Source: Chalciporus piperatus
Lineage: Eukaryota; Basidiomycota; Agaricomycetes; Boletales; Boletaceae
Assembly: GCA_038093975.1 (NCBI GenBank)
Contig: JBBPTG010000004.1
Coordinates: 434,001-498,000 of the forward strand
Reading direction: 5' to 3'
Length of the DNA: 64,000 bases
Program-made: the position numbers and the translations under genes
Shown here: positions 34,442 through 45,781 of the stretch, in pieces
Position numbering within the stretch: the stretch's first letter is position 1
Layout: the number at the start of each line of letters is the position of its first letter
Notes under the pieces: generated by a model
What the model saw: only the letters and a program-made list of their open reading frames with translations
Databases searched by the model: none
Told to the model about the DNA's origin: nothing

Positions 34442-34756
34442 ACTTCCCTAAAAGTACCGCGGAATGCTATAGGACTGGATAGTTATCACTCGGTATATTA
34501 CACCTGTTTCAGAAGAGAATTCATCTTTGTCAATTGGATGTTGGTGTCCGCCGAGTGCCCTTCGCTGGAGCCCAGAGGCATGTCACCAGTGATGTACATA
34601 CGCCGTGATGGTGGGTCGAGCGAAAGCAAGATAAAATACTCCAAGGAGATAGATAGAAACAGTCTAGATGTTCGCAGGGTATCAATTATTGCTACAGTAA
34701 ATAACGGCCATGATAGCAGGGCCATAGTGGGGTACACCTGACTGGTCATACATAGG
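34442..34756. other. convergent 3' intergenic region
   Basis: About 315 bp between the PEX14 stop and the stop of the KRE6/SKN1 gene on the other strand. It should hold both 3' ends. No coding frame supported. Confidence 0.5.
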
Positions 34757-37360
34757 TCAGCATTGACCGAGGAATCGGTTCTTGGGGAATGTCTGGCCAT
34801 AATCTCCCCTCCACGTCGTGAGGTTCGGATTCGTATAGGCCTCGATATATCTGGAGATTATCCATCGTCAAAACGTGTGTCACCCTGGGAGGAGCTGAGG
34901 AAACCCACGTGTTGATGTACTCAGCCGTCGGAAAGTCTTTGGGATCGCATCCAATATTTTTTGCGTTCGACGGCTGGTAGACTCGTATGTAGTCGACTCT
35001 CATATGGGCTGGGAATGGGAGGTGTTCGAGGTCGACTGTACCAAAGTTGGTGGACATGCCCAAATTAAGTATGATATACTAGTTCGATAGGTGTTTGCGG
35101 GTTTTGTTCAATGCAGAAGGCAGATAACGAGACATACCATTGGCTCCTGGGGAATGGGCCGTGACGAGATCTGCACAGCGGAGTCGGCGGCCATACCAGC
35201 TACATTGAGCGTCCAGGCGACCTCGTTGTTCGATATCCAAGTAATGTACTATAGGTCAACCGGAGATGTCAGTTCACCCTTACACCTTTTCCAGGACATT
35301 GATGTCCAGCTCACCGCGTTATCAAAACCGGGTACGTACTTCATCGACGTCAGATTCACACTGCTGCCACTGTATAAATTGAAGAATAACACACCTCGAA
35401 ACCGTAAATTGAGTAGCAGCCAGTCCCACCCTCGTAACAGTTTTGGTTCGTCTGGGTGACCACCGACGTTGCTTGCTGCAATACTCCACCGGTATACGTA
35501 TTCTGAACACTAATGGACGGATTGGCAATCGCCTCGTTGGTGGAGGTATTTTGCCATATGTAACCCGCGTTGAATGGCTATAGTATATTATGGAAGTTGA
35601 GCCAAAGGGGCCCGGAAATTTTGAAATATACTCACCGCCCATTGAGCTGACTGAGATACCTGGCCCATCAACGGTGTACCTGTAATCTGGAATGCCAAGC
35701 ACGTTAGCTCCACATGGGAAGTCAAAAAAAAAGGGTGACAAACTTGCGCCTCAAACATATCTATCTCAGGCGCTGCCCGGCCGACGAATGTCCCATCCGA
35801 GTGCTTAGGCCCAGGGTGAGACTCTCCAGGACATGTACAACGCGAGAGCTTTTGGCCGGGGAGAAAAGAGAGCAAGCCACCGTTACCAGCGTCGCCACCT
35901 TCCATGGCGGCAGCTGGCTGTCCATTGATGGACTGGTTTGCCACGGTACCAACGTCACATGCATCATAGGTGTACGGCCACTGAGAAAGAATGAGGAATG
36001 AGTCGTGTCGCTCGGGCACTGTCCGTTAAGGCTTACCATGCCCTCCAAGCTAGCGCCGTATCCAGCTCGGCCAAGGTTGCCTAGTGTCCATATTGCCGGC
36101 CAAAACCCTTCAAAAATTGTCGGTTCAAACTCGTGTAGTTGCTGCAATCCACTTACCAACAATATTGTTTACGCCTGGTAAGGATACATTCGCTTCGATA
36201 TACCCCCCAGTAAAACAGAATTTGTTCCTAGGAATTGTCAATTTAGGTACATTCTCCCAAACAGAAAACATACCACGTTGACATCATCCCTGGAATTTCA
36301 AAGGTATAGTAGGCAAGTGTAATCATGACGATGGGCTTGAGATCAGCTTACCTCCTTGATAGTTGAGGTTGTGTGTCTGCTTCTGCGAAAGCGTCACGAC
36401 AAGACTACCATCCTGAGTAGTGATTGCCTCTGGATCGTACCACTCCAGATTGTTTGTTTCCTACACAAAGGTTGGCTTGTATGTTCGCAGACGAGAACAT
36501 ATTGGACGTACCCAGTAATGTAAGTCGACAGCCTCCCAATATGGGTCGTCTCCAGCCCAAAACGTCCTACCAGGGATGTTGAATTCATCTGAGAAGACCA
36601 GCTCCATATCAGATCCGCCATTCCATGACGGCTTCTTGTAAGCTTCTTGCGGGGTATCAATGTCGATGAGAGCCCAGTTTCCTGGGATGGTCGGGATCTT
36701 GATATGGGTGTGTCAAAGTACATGGGAAAAGCGGTAGTCCAGGATACACCCACCTGACCACTTGCGTTGATACCACCCAGACCAAATCCACCATTGTTCG
36801 ACAATCTTTCCGAAGTAAAATATGAGACCAGAGGGTATCCGGCGCTATAAGAAAACATCCAAATTATTCAAGGTATATTCAGCTTGAAACGGAAGACTTA
36901 CAACAGAGTGACCAGACAAACGATAATGAGAAGTAGACAGCCCATGTTCAGGATACCACGACCAGAAAAACTTCCCACATCGCTCGCATGCGGGTTGTGA
37001 AGATCATCATCGGCCTCCTTTGCGTCAGCATACAAGCTTGAGCCCCAGTCGCGTGGATCAAGGGGAAGATGGAACTATGTAACAAATAAGCCGTGCAACG
37101 AAATAGATACCAAGAAACTTACTCGGTTGGATAAGGTCTGTATTCCAGAGCCCAGTCGCACAGGGTATGGGGATTCGGACTGTGATTCCTTTCTGTGAGA
37201 GCACAGGCATCAGGACAGGGCGAGGGCTCACTGAGATGCTAGCAAAGCTCTGCACTCTGCTCTGTGGGGACAGTCCATGGGCTGTCGAACGTGGGCTAGG
37301 AAGTAAGCTCGACTTGGAGGAGCGAGATAAATGCATCTCAGCCTCTGTCAGTCCTAGCAT
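34757..37360 (-). CDS. KRE6/SKN1-type beta-glucan synthesis-associated GH16 protein
   Basis: Type II membrane glycoside-hydrolase-16-like protein needed for cell-wall beta-1,6-glucan. A Ser-rich cytosolic head is followed by LDPRDWGSSLYADAKEADDD, LHNPHASDV and the signal anchor GILNMGCLLLIIVCLV running into AGYPLVSYF. The GH16 domain carries MELVFSDEFNIPGRTFWAGD, GLWPAIWTLGNLGRAGYGAS, WPYTYDACDVGTVANQS, RCTCPGESHPGPKHSDG and GRAAPEIDMFEAQ, where the family's catalytic Glu-x-Asp-x-x-Glu lies. The last exon, reached by removing an intron near 34870-34920, reads YIEAYTNPNLTTW and ends KNRFLGQC. Ten or so introns. The start at ATG 37360 (MLGLTEAEMHL) is a choice; a further upstream exon is possible because the frame runs to an acceptor at about 37410. 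Confidence 0.88.
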
Positions 37361-37873
37361 GGCTCTGGAGTTATGAGCAGCAAAGTGAGGGGAAGGAGCG
37401 GCGGGCAACCTAACGTGCCAGAGTCAGTCTGCAACTGCGGAAGAGATTAAGATGAATTACCCAGTGATGGCAGTCTTGCGCCACGATAAGCATTCGAAAG
37501 GTCAACTCTTTTTCATTTATTCCTCGGCTACAGCCTCCATCGGACGCTGGCAGAAGGGAATCCTGATTCAGTGGAACTTCTCATTTCCGATCACGTCTAT
37601 CGTGATGCGGCGCCGCCTTCCAAGCAGATACAGGGCTGAGTCAAGCGAGCGTTGGAGTGGGTATGTGAATTTTTACAACCAGAATCCACGCCCGCCACGC
37701 CAAGGCTGAGACAGCGTTGGAGCAAACGTTGTTGATCCTACCCTGGTTGTATCTTCGGGTCGTCATCCTGTTCGTTTGACCGAAGACACTTGCCCGATTG
37801 GGACTGACTTCAAGTTCAATCTTCTTTCACTTGTCAACAGTTGTCAACGGTTGCAGGGTGTACTCCAACACCC
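37361..37873. other. intergenic, may hold the KRE6-like 5' exon
   Basis: About 510 bp between the chosen start of the KRE6/SKN1 gene and the stop of the next minus-strand gene. The KRE6-like frame extends upstream to an acceptor-like site near 37410, so a small first exon may lie here; I could not place an ATG in phase. Nothing else recognised. Confidence 0.4.
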
Positions 37874-39428
37874 TCAAACAGAAGTATCCATGATACAAAA
37901 ACGATGCGAGTACATACATGTGTACAGAGATGTGAACGCCCCAAGAAACTCGAACACTTGCGTTGCAATACAGAAGCGTTCATCATCATTCCAATCCAGG
38001 TTGCTTCGCGCTGAAGTTCGCTGAACCGGGGGGTGCCGGGGAACACCGGTGTCTCTGTGGATCTCCGATGCGTCCGTCGTTGCGGCGACTTTGCGGTGTG
38101 GAGTAAGCGAGGTGTTTAATTTCGTCCTAATATCGATATGATCTGCCGTCCAGTTGGTCATCGAGGGCGTTTGATGGTCCAAAGTTGACCCGAAAGAGGT
38201 ACCGCCGTACGAGAAGCCCCTCACGTGTGGCTCCATGCTTGCTTGCTTCCAGCCCATGACTATTCTTCGACCTCTTAGGGGTAGATCAGGCTGAGATAGA
38301 CGGTCTACGAATCCCAAGGAGTCCTCGACGGGTGGCGAAACGATAGGGTCGAATTTCAAACGCTTCAGCCTGAGCGCATCACCAAAAGGAAAGAAAGAAG
38401 GATCCGCTGTGCGCGGGGAATCATCAAACGGCGTTGCGAGATCTGCATCTGTCATGGCTGGACCCAGAAGCTCCTCGATCTCGGCGGCACAGGGTGGCGT
38501 TATGGTCAAGTTGTTGCCTCGCAGGACGTGAGAACCCAACACTTGATCTTGTACCCACAGAGCATCCTCCCCCGCGTTTCCAGTGATTGCTCGACCGCGT
38601 TGACCAGTCCGAAGACTCAAAGATGAACGTCTTTTCGTGCCTTTTATCGCGTTCGGATCGACGATAGCCCTGTTGGATGTACTCCGAGTATCAGAGTGCC
38701 TCGGCGAAGCGCGAGTTGCAGATTGATTCTTCGAGTGTTCCGCGGTCGCGCGGATGGCTTTCCAAACATCAAGTGTGCGTCGTTCATCTTCCTGCAGAGC
38801 CGGGAAAGGATTGTTTCCAAGACGGGCTGGATGGGTGGGATGGTCCTCGATAGAACGCCTGCCCTCAATCTCGTTGGAGATTCCACCTTCATCTCCCGTT
38901 CCCGCCGGCGGCTTTGTTCTTTTATTCACCTTCTTTGTAGGTGCCATATCCACACCTGAAGCGCCCTTGCGTTCCAGCCTCGATGCTCTTTCGTTATCCT
39001 TATGAGGGCTCACCAGGGGCGAAGGTGTCCTCTTCGTCTCTACGCGTATCGCCGGCTTTCTACCTCTGGTCTGACGGGTATTAGGTGGCCCCCTAGGGTT
39101 TCGTTCTCGTTGGTACCTGCTCGAGGTCTGGAATTTGCTGACCTGGCAATCATTCACAGGTGGTACGAGTGCCCCCGGAGTGCCGCCAGGCCGGAGAGGC
39201 GCTACAAGAATCTTGGACGCCAAATGAGGGTACTTCGCCGCCAGCTAGAGACAAGACAGATCTAGCGTTCCGGGAATTTCATGTGATTTGCATACTTACA
39301 TTGGCTGCATCCGCGTACGTCGCAGCAAAGGGAAGGGACGTTTCTTCTCGGATCTCGCTAGCAAGCCCATGATCCTCGGGGGTGAGCTCAAGGTTGTGTG
39401 CGTCCGACCCATGAACTGGAACACTCAT
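37874..39428 (-). CDS. hypothetical disordered protein with a conserved-looking N-terminal helix
   Basis: No family recognised. Two exons: ATG 39426-39428 begins MSVPVHGSDAHNLELTPEDH, and a GT-AG intron of about 56 nt joins AATYADAAN to LAAKYPHLASKILVAPLRPG. The second exon is over 440 codons. The N-terminal 70 residues look folded (helical, hydrophobic spacing). The rest is basic, polar and Pro/Ser rich (NTRQTRGRKPAIRVETKRTP), with one acidic-hydrophobic block AAEIEELLGPAMTDADLATP. The last 30 residues (SLYTCMYSHRFCIM) look unlike the rest, so the true end may be earlier by splicing. The composition suggests a nuclear regulatory or scaffold protein, which is inference only. Confidence 0.55.
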
Positions 39429-39825
39429 TATGTCAGGTGGCTAATGGCACGACCTGTAAGTAGCATGATTTCAGATTTACGACGAACTCACAAAGGTCTG
39501 CTTCGAACGTTGTTTGAGAAGGGTCGAGTCGTTACGCTCAAACATCTCAGGTATCAGAACAGGCGACAAAGATTTATTTCCTTCAGTGACACATGTCTTT
39601 GCGTCGGCCAGCGGCTGGAGTCGTTCAGATGCCTCGAGGTGCATTAATGGATATCTCACATACCTCTACATGGTTATAACCGTTCCCGGGGATCGAAACC
39701 TGGGGATAAATTAAGCAGTGAAGCAAGAAGCAACTATTGCGACTTCTGGAGAGGCACGGACCAAGGTCTCCCGATCAAATCGCGTAGAACAACCGCTGAA
39801 CTGCACTATCAGATTGTGCATTTTT
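39429..39825. other. intergenic, possible upstream exon at 39477-39659
   Basis: Minus-strand frame 39477-39659 reads LEASERLQPLADAKTCVTEG and ends at a good donor (gtgagt), so it could be an upstream exon of the 37874-39428 gene. No in-phase join was found. Rest of the stretch unassigned. Confidence 0.3.
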
Positions 39826-40585
39826 TCATGAAAGTGGACCTCGCTGCTTTCCGTCAACGATGGTAGGGATGGCAACGAGTTGTTGACAATGTACTATCCC
39901 ACCGATGAGAGATGTGCGGGAGAATGTATGCTGACGTACCTCTTTGGGGGATATATCACTATCATTCACTGACACGTTCTCTCTAGTATTGGGATGTTTG
40001 AGGATCTGGTGTGTGTGTGTCTTGCCAGACTCGGATCGAATCTGGATATCGGTGTCGTTATTGATTCGCACAACCTGCCCGGAGTAACTGAGGTTGTCGG
40101 GCAAAAGTATGCCGGTTGATACTGGATTGGACTTCTGCTGAGACGAGTGGCATCAGCGGGAGGCTCTTCTATGCCAGTGTTCGTGGACTAACCACGCTGT
40201 CTCTTGACTCCAGCTCGGCAGTTGGTGGTGGCGAGGGAGTCCTTGTCTCATGTTCAACCCCGGGTGTCTTGACGGAATCCTCGTGTGGGATATCACTCAT
40301 GAGTCCTAGCTCATGTTGTCGACTTGCCTCGGCAGCCATTGTGCCTCTGGAAATGAGCGAACGAGTGTGACTACGGAGACAATGAATGGCCAGCAGTCCC
40401 AAAATCGAAGCGACAGGGAGTTGACGCGACAAAGAGGTTCGAATGTGAACACGAGCAGCCTCTGAACTTTTCTCTGAATGCCTTTCACGATCCCAAGGTT
40501 TGGAATTCCATATTGCCTCGGCCTCTGAATCGCGCTGCCAACAATACGAGTACACTTCTTTGGGGGTGAACGTTTGAACTTTCAT
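39826..40585 (-). CDS. hypothetical protein, weak two-exon model
   Basis: No family recognised. ATG 40585 opens a frame of 138 codons beginning MKVQTFTPKEVYSYCWQRDS with one moderately hydrophobic stretch (LPVASILGLLAIHCLRS) and a Pro/Ser-rich acidic end (ETRTPSPPPTAELESRDSVV). A splice with a weak gtccacg donor would join DSVV to STGILLPDNLSYSGQVVRIN and NDTDIQIRSESGKTHTHQIL, which looks like a folded piece. The end beyond SDISPKE is unclear because another donor (gtacgt) follows. It may be part of a longer gene, or two fragments. Confidence 0.35.
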
Positions 40586-40802
40586 CGTTTGTCAGGGAAT
40601 GAATGTATGAAGAAACTTGTGCACGTTGTCAGAATGGAGGTACATGGTATGTACTGTCAGACGTCGCGTGGAACGAGTTAGTTGCTATGATGCAAGAGGC
40701 GCCCATCGGGATTTGTCGGCCAGCGTCTCTCATCATCTCCCCATAACTATCGACCACCGACAATCCCAACTCCACTGCGTGAAGTGTCCAAGGAATAGCA
40801 AG

Positions 40803-42430
40803 ATGTCCAGAGAAGAAAGTTACGAGGCAACCCCCATGTATGATAGCATCGACGTAGAGATAGTGGTCAAGGTACTCCAGCAGACCGCATTCAGTTCGTT
40901 CTTTCCAATTAGACATGTAAAGGACTTGCTAATCCGCTTTCAGGTCCTTTCTTCACCTTCTTCATCCCAGTATTCTACTATTTTCAGGCACGTGGAGTGG
41001 TGACCCCTACTGTGGTTAACTCTGCATGTTATTGTGCTTTGGTCTCTTCATTCTGTGAGTAACAAGAGCTGGGATGTTCTCAGCAATGTTCAAACAACTG
41101 GCTCGCACTAGGGTTATTGAGATGGCTCTCAACGTTGTATAGAAGTGGAGGGAGTTTATTTTTCGCCCCTAAACGACTCGATTGGAGCGAGCAGATCGTG
41201 GTCATCACTGGAGGTGCGTCCAAATAGCTCAAGATTGTTTCACTGTGTAATATTTTCCCTAGGAGCGTCTGGTATAGGCGAATTGCTCGCAAACACCTTC
41301 GCTGTTCGCAACGTCACTGTGGTCGTCCTCGACATAAAGCCTATTCAGACTGAAAATTGTTGGTATTTTCATCCGATTCCCAGTCAGATGCTTATGGAAT
41401 CCTCCAGATAATATCTCATACTATAAATGCGATGTTTCAAAGTGGGAAGAAGTTGAAGCAGTTTCAAAGAGGGTCATCGAAGAGGTGAACCACCTTGTCC
41501 TGACACACCGGCTGTAGATGAAGTGCACCCTCTAGATTGGCCACCCAACCATGCTCGTCAATAACGCAGGCGTTGTTCAAGGCAAGCTGATTCTCGACCT
41601 CAAACCTCAGGACATCTACCAGTGGGTCGGTATACTCTAAGACTTGTCCTAGACTCATCCGATTATCAGGACGTTTGGTGTTAATACTTTCGCCCACTTT
41701 TGGACCCTCAAAGCCTTCCTGCCGAACATGATAGAAAACAACAGTGGACACATTGTACGAGTCTGGTGTTGACTCGAGTCTGATTCTTACTTATGTTGTA
41801 CCGTTAGGTAACCTTAGCGTCTGTCATGGGTCTCGTAGGTTGCGCTCAAATGTGTAAGCTCCTTCGTTCACATGGTAAACCGGGTCTCTGACACTTCTTA
41901 GCGGACTACTGCGGTTCCAAGGCCGCGCTGCTCAACATGCACGAATCACTTCGGTATGAACTGGACAACCGGTAATCCATGGCTATCTGTGTCATGTGTC
42001 CCTGTATTAACCAGCTGTCCCGTGTAGGTACCATGCTCCCGGCATTCGCACAACACTTGTCTGTCCAGCTCACGTTCGCACTCCCCTTTTCTCCACCCTG
42101 AAAACCTTGGACAACGTATTTTACCGGTTCTTCCTACCTCCTTTGGCTCCGGTGACGGTTGTGAAAGCAATCATCGCTGCCCTAGACACCCAGCAGTCTC
42201 GGACAATCTTCTTACCATTCCACGCCTATTCGTCATTAATCATGAGGTTACTTCCGAGCTTTGTCCGTGACCTTGCCCAGGCGGTAAGCGCCCGCAGCAT
42301 TTTCGTTTGACCAATCTGACGTGTCGTCGCCTAGTTGACAAACGCCGACTACGCGATGGAAGGATTCGTCAAGGTGACCGCTGTTAGGGAGGACGAAATC
42401 GAGTCGTCGCAGAGCAAGAAATTGGATTGA
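40803..42430 (+). CDS. membrane short-chain dehydrogenase/reductase (RDH10/SDR16C-like)
   Basis: NAD(P)-dependent SDR of the membrane-bound lipid/retinol-dehydrogenase-like group. Nine or so exons. ATG 40803 gives [20 protein letters not shown]; splicing joins it to a hydrophobic stretch [18 protein letters not shown] and [20 protein letters not shown], probably an endoplasmic-reticulum or lipid-droplet anchor. The catalytic domain has [12 protein letters not shown] (cofactor loop), [19 protein letters not shown], the active-site Ser in [11 protein letters not shown], the Tyr/Lys pair in [11 protein letters not shown] and [11 protein letters not shown]. It ends SSQSKKLD. The second intron, 57 nt, sets the frame for WLLRW. 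The substrate is not predictable. Related fungal proteins are mostly annotated only as SDR. Confidence 0.88.
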
Positions 42431-43409
42431 CAGCTCACAGCTTGAACTGTATGTTTAGTCGTTGCCTTGGTTCATGATTGATCAATGGCAGCATCATTCA
42501 GAGGAACTCTCCAACATCCTCGGTGATGACAACGAGTTCGGGGAATCAGATCCGTATTTTTTCGGATTCAACAATCCCGAGGATTTCCACTCAGCGACGT
42601 TTTGTCATCGGTGGGTCAATATGATTCTCATGGGCTGAAAAGGTCTGTTGTTGTCCTCCCTTTCCTGTAATGCTCGCAACGAGCGCACAGAAGTACTAGT
42701 ATGATTCGCTGAACATCGTAGCCCTCATGTTCGCCCTCGCGGCTGTGTGGAGTGTGAGACATCCTTACCTAGATAAGTGACGGTATGACCTGATTCCCTG
42801 CCGATATCAAGGAAGACGGTATTGGAGGTGCACCAAAAGTATCATACTTGCGTTGCAATCTCTGTACTCGTACACATACACATTGCACCCAACAGCGACA
42901 CCCATTCCAAAATCAAGAATCTCCTGCCGAACCAATGCCAAAAGTGTAATGAAGGGGTAATGATGCTATTTTACGAGTATGTGAGTGAGAGACGGACGGG
43001 GTGAGGAAAGGGGGAACATGAGGGAACATGATAAGTCGTGCAGCCAAGGAAATGGGGGTATCTCGTCCATGGAATAAGAGTTAGAAAGGGCGAACTGAGT
43101 GACGAGCAATGCTTGCTATTGCAAGCTGGTGGTCTGGAGAAATGATGGTGGGGGGCGGCGTAGGCTAAGCAAGAAGGGGTGGTACATCAACATGACCTGA
43201 GGAGATCGCGAGCGCGATTAGCGTGCGCTCTAGCCACCTATAGGACGGAAATTGAATTTGTCAATTGCTCCATCATACGTCGCCAGGGTAAAACAACGTA
43301 CAAGAAGATTGGCAGTTTTGAAAGTGGAGCTATACATATGATTGATTCCATTCTCCTCGAGTACCCGCGAATAGCGGCTAACGAGACCATGCTTATCTGT
43401 GACGGTTGA
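42431..43409. other. intergenic, one weak small-ORF candidate
   Basis: About 980 bp between convergent genes. On the plus strand at about 42471-42612 a short frame reads MIDQWQHHSEELSNILGDDN and YFFGFNNPEDFHSATFCHR before a gtgggt donor. A later stretch near 42710 reads NIVALMFALAAVWSVRH, membrane-like. The two do not join in phase with the splice sites I see. The rest shows nothing coding. Confidence 0.3.
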
Positions 43410-45095
43410 TTAATCTCTTGATGGACACTTGAAGATCAGCAAATTGCACTTGCCTAGACCAAAGCGTCGTAGATCAATCTGAAGACATTTCAAGGTCCCG
43501 CCTTCTGATAATGCGTCGTCCTCTTGGTCGTCGTCCGAATCGGTCTCCGAGTTAGCGGCAAGCGCATCAAGTGCATCCAAGTCGCCAGCACATATGAGCA
43601 TGTACCTCTCGCTAGATGGAAATAGGGCAGCAAGAATCGACACGTCCGTTGTTAGAGACGACCCTTCGGATGTCCGGGTGAAACTGAAGAACGGTATTGT
43701 TGGACACATATCCTCCAGTTGCTTATCCGAGGGCGGGCAAATAGCGCTTGGAACGAGAGCAGGTGACTTCAACTCTATAGGCGAGAGCGGAGGAACGTGT
43801 GCGACGAGGTATTTGGGAGCAGGTTTGAAAGAGGGTGATGTCGGAATCGCTCGAGTGACGTCGGGATACGATCGGGATCCCGTTAAGGGTAACAGTGAGG
43901 GTGGAGATTGGTAGGGTGAATGAGAAGCATAACCCTCTTCGTCTTCTTCGGAGGATGAAACGGAGCCAGTCGAATCCGAGTCTCTTGGGGGCCACGATAG
44001 TATAGAAGGGATGGTGGTTCCGTCGATTTTTTTACTTGAGAGATTTGTTATCCCAGTTGGTGGTGAATGCGACTTCACAGGAATAAGATCTGGAAATGCA
44101 ACCAGCTTAACGATTTTGAGGGACCAGCTGTCCACACTTTCGTCAGACAATCCAACGCATGCAAGTTTGGAAGGCAGAACGGTGACATCGCTCGATGACG
44201 GTGAGTGGGATTTGTTGGGTGAGGGCGGTCGGTGATGCACAGTGTGTCCAGCCCCGTCGTTTTCGTCTTGTTCTATGTTCATCCGGTGAAGGGTCAGCGC
44301 CACGGCTGCGACGGATGTGTCAATGCTGCTTCGAGTCCGCGTCAAAACAGCGCATGACTCAGGACTAAACTCTGGGCCAATCTCACTGACTTTGCATTCA
44401 TCAGCTAGGACTGGAGACAAGAGAGGGGATACGACCCTCGACATCAACAGTTCTGGGTCAGATGAATACAAGTCAAACCCAGCAGCCCCAAACAGCGACA
44501 TGACTTCCCGCAGTCTGGTTTCTTTGACCTGAGGATGTCGAGTTACAATAATACTGTCAGTCATGGTCATAATTGACTTACGAAAATAAAATCGCTCATA
44601 TACGAAGACTGGTAAAGGATCGATATACCCGCGGCTGCTAACGGGGCAGATAAGTCGTGGACTCTTGCCCCTGAGTTGTCTGCTCGGCCAGATTGCCTTG
44701 TGAGTAAATCCGAAATCTACAGTGGAGGACGTACCAAGTTGGTCAGAATGGGAGTCGAGCTGGAGTACTCTCCATTTTTCGTAGGAAATTTCGACTCGGT
44801 CGTCGTCTTCGACAGCAGGATGCTTACTACGACCGGACCCTGATCCGGAACGAGACCGCAGCCTTTGTCTGTCGCGTCTGGCTATGGACTCGAATTCGGA
44901 TAACCGGTGGTGTTCTGCGAAGAGACTGAGCTCGATTTCGTTGCAAGTTACATTGAGGAAGGTAGGATTGGGCTGGAGGATCTGCCTCAGCACGGGATGT
45001 GATAGTTTTTGAAGACGTGAGCGGGGGATGTGTACGAGGGATAGTGAGACTGGGAGGAGGGAGATTGTGACATTGGATGGACCGGGGACTGCCAT
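43410..45095 (-). CDS. CASTOR/GATSL-like ACT-domain protein (putative amino-acid sensor)
   Basis: Tandem ACT-domain protein resembling animal CASTOR1/2, arginine sensors acting on GATOR2-TORC1. The true ATG is 45095. Introns at 44680-44734 and 44529-44581 flank a 98-nt exon in a different frame from the long open frame that spans the locus. Splicing gives 525 codons and the stretch WRVLQLDSHSDQL then DNSGARVHDLSAPLAAAGIS, ILYQSSYMSDFIF and VKETRLREVMSLF, which aligns by eye with the CASTOR motif of a Ser-His pair, a Pro-Leu-Ala turn, a Ser-Thr-Tyr-x-x-Asp-Phe strand and Val-Lys/Arg-Glu. Further ACT-like strands are LACVGLSDESVDSWSLKIV and IPFFSFTRTSEGSSLTTDVS. An insert of about 120 residues rich in Ser/Pro is disordered. 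Arginine binding is inference. Confidence 0.72.
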   Translation of the reverse strand: MAVPGPSNVTISLLPVSLSLVHIPRSRLQKLSHPVLRQILQPNPTFLNVTCNEIELSLFAEHHRLSEFESIARRDRQRLRSRSGSGSGRSKHPAVEDDDRVEISYEKWRVLQLDSHSDQLGTSSTVDFGFTHKAIWPSRQLRGKSPRLICPVSSRGYIDPLPVFVYERFYFRKSIMTMTDSIIVTRHPQVKETRLREVMSLFGAAGFDLYSSDPELLMSRVVSPLLSPVLADECKVSEIGPEFSPESCAVLTRTRSSIDTSVAAVALTLHRMNIEQDENDGAGHTVHHRPPSPNKSHSPSSSDVTVLPSKLACVGLSDESVDSWSLKIVKLVAFPDLIPVKSHSPPTGITNLSSKKIDGTTIPSILSWPPRDSDSTGSVSSSEEDEEGYASHSPYQSPPSLLPLTGSRSYPDVTRAIPTSPSFKPAPKYLVAHVPPLSPIELKSPALVPSAICPPSDKQLEDMCPTIPFFSFTRTSEGSSLTTDVSILAALFPSSERYMLICAGDLDALDALAANSETDSDDDQEDDALSEGGTLKCLQIDLRRFGLGKCNLLIFKCPSRD

Positions 45096-45256
45096 CAAAG
45101 TGGAAGAATGTTGGAGGAGGAGAAAGCCCGCTTTACTTAATAGATAATAGAAGGGGATCCGCTGAGTGCTAAATTTTGCATGTCAGATCTATCTTAAGTG
45201 GACCGATCGATGGGTTTGCCATCCCGGTCCATCGTATCTTGACTCACTACCAGTCA

Positions 45257-45781
45257 CTAGCCTAGCTTGCCTACGAACGTGACATTGACACCGACCCCCT
45301 CTTGCCCTCGATTTAGCCATCCAATCACCGACTCTTTGACCTCACCGCTCCGAGTTACCCCGAAATTGATCGTAAGCCGCTTGCAAGGACTTTCAAAGTG
45401 CCATAGCAAGTCTTCAACATGACATTTCAATCCATGCATGGCGCCAAGTCGTGCGTTACGTAGAAACCTTATCTTTACGTGCAATGAGGTGCATTGAGCT
45501 CGTCCTCGCCAGTGCGGAGATGGCAGAATTTCAAAGGATTCGTCGCCTTGTGGTTGGCCAATCCACCGATATGGAGGACCCGGTAACGACGCAGACGGTC
45601 GTCGACCTCTATCTCTATCTCTGTGATCCGTGGTCGTGGTAAGCAGAACAAAATTCATCCAGGCATGTTCGAGGCCATTATTCATCACTCGATGCTTGTT
45701 CTGAGCAAGTTGTAGTCTCCCACGGCAGACCTCATATACCAGATGACAGTCGATATAAGCAAGTTGTTCACCCGACTCCAT
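45257..45781 (-). CDS. hypothetical protein
   Basis: Uninterrupted minus-strand frame. The first ATG is at 45781 (MESGEQLAYIDCHLVYEVCR); an upstream TTG reading is not a start. It contains LEHAWMNFVLLTTTTDHRDR and ends VIGWLNRGQEGVGVNVTFVG. The C-terminal half, with alternating strands and a Cys-His stretch (LKCHVEDLLWHFESPCKRL), resembles the loose C-termini of mushroom F-box-family proteins, but no F-box is visible. It may be a fragment. Confidence 0.4.
   Translation of the reverse strand: MESGEQLAYIDCHLVYEVCRGRLQLAQNKHRVMNNGLEHAWMNFVLLTTTTDHRDRDRGRRPSASLPGPPYRWIGQPQGDESFEILPSPHWRGRAQCTSLHVKIRFLRNARLGAMHGLKCHVEDLLWHFESPCKRLTINFGVTRSGEVKESVIGWLNRGQEGVGVNVTFVGKLG

Noticed and set aside
39660..39720. 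tRNA-like B box on the minus strand (ggtttcgatcc)
   Set aside because: It has an extra base compared with the consensus, the T-stem pairs poorly and no A box or acceptor stem is in place.
43410..45098. 562-codon uninterrupted frame taken as one exon
   Set aside because: Reading through loses the CASTOR-like segment; two good GT-AG introns and a frame-shifted exon explain it better. The first codon at 45098 is TTG, not ATG.
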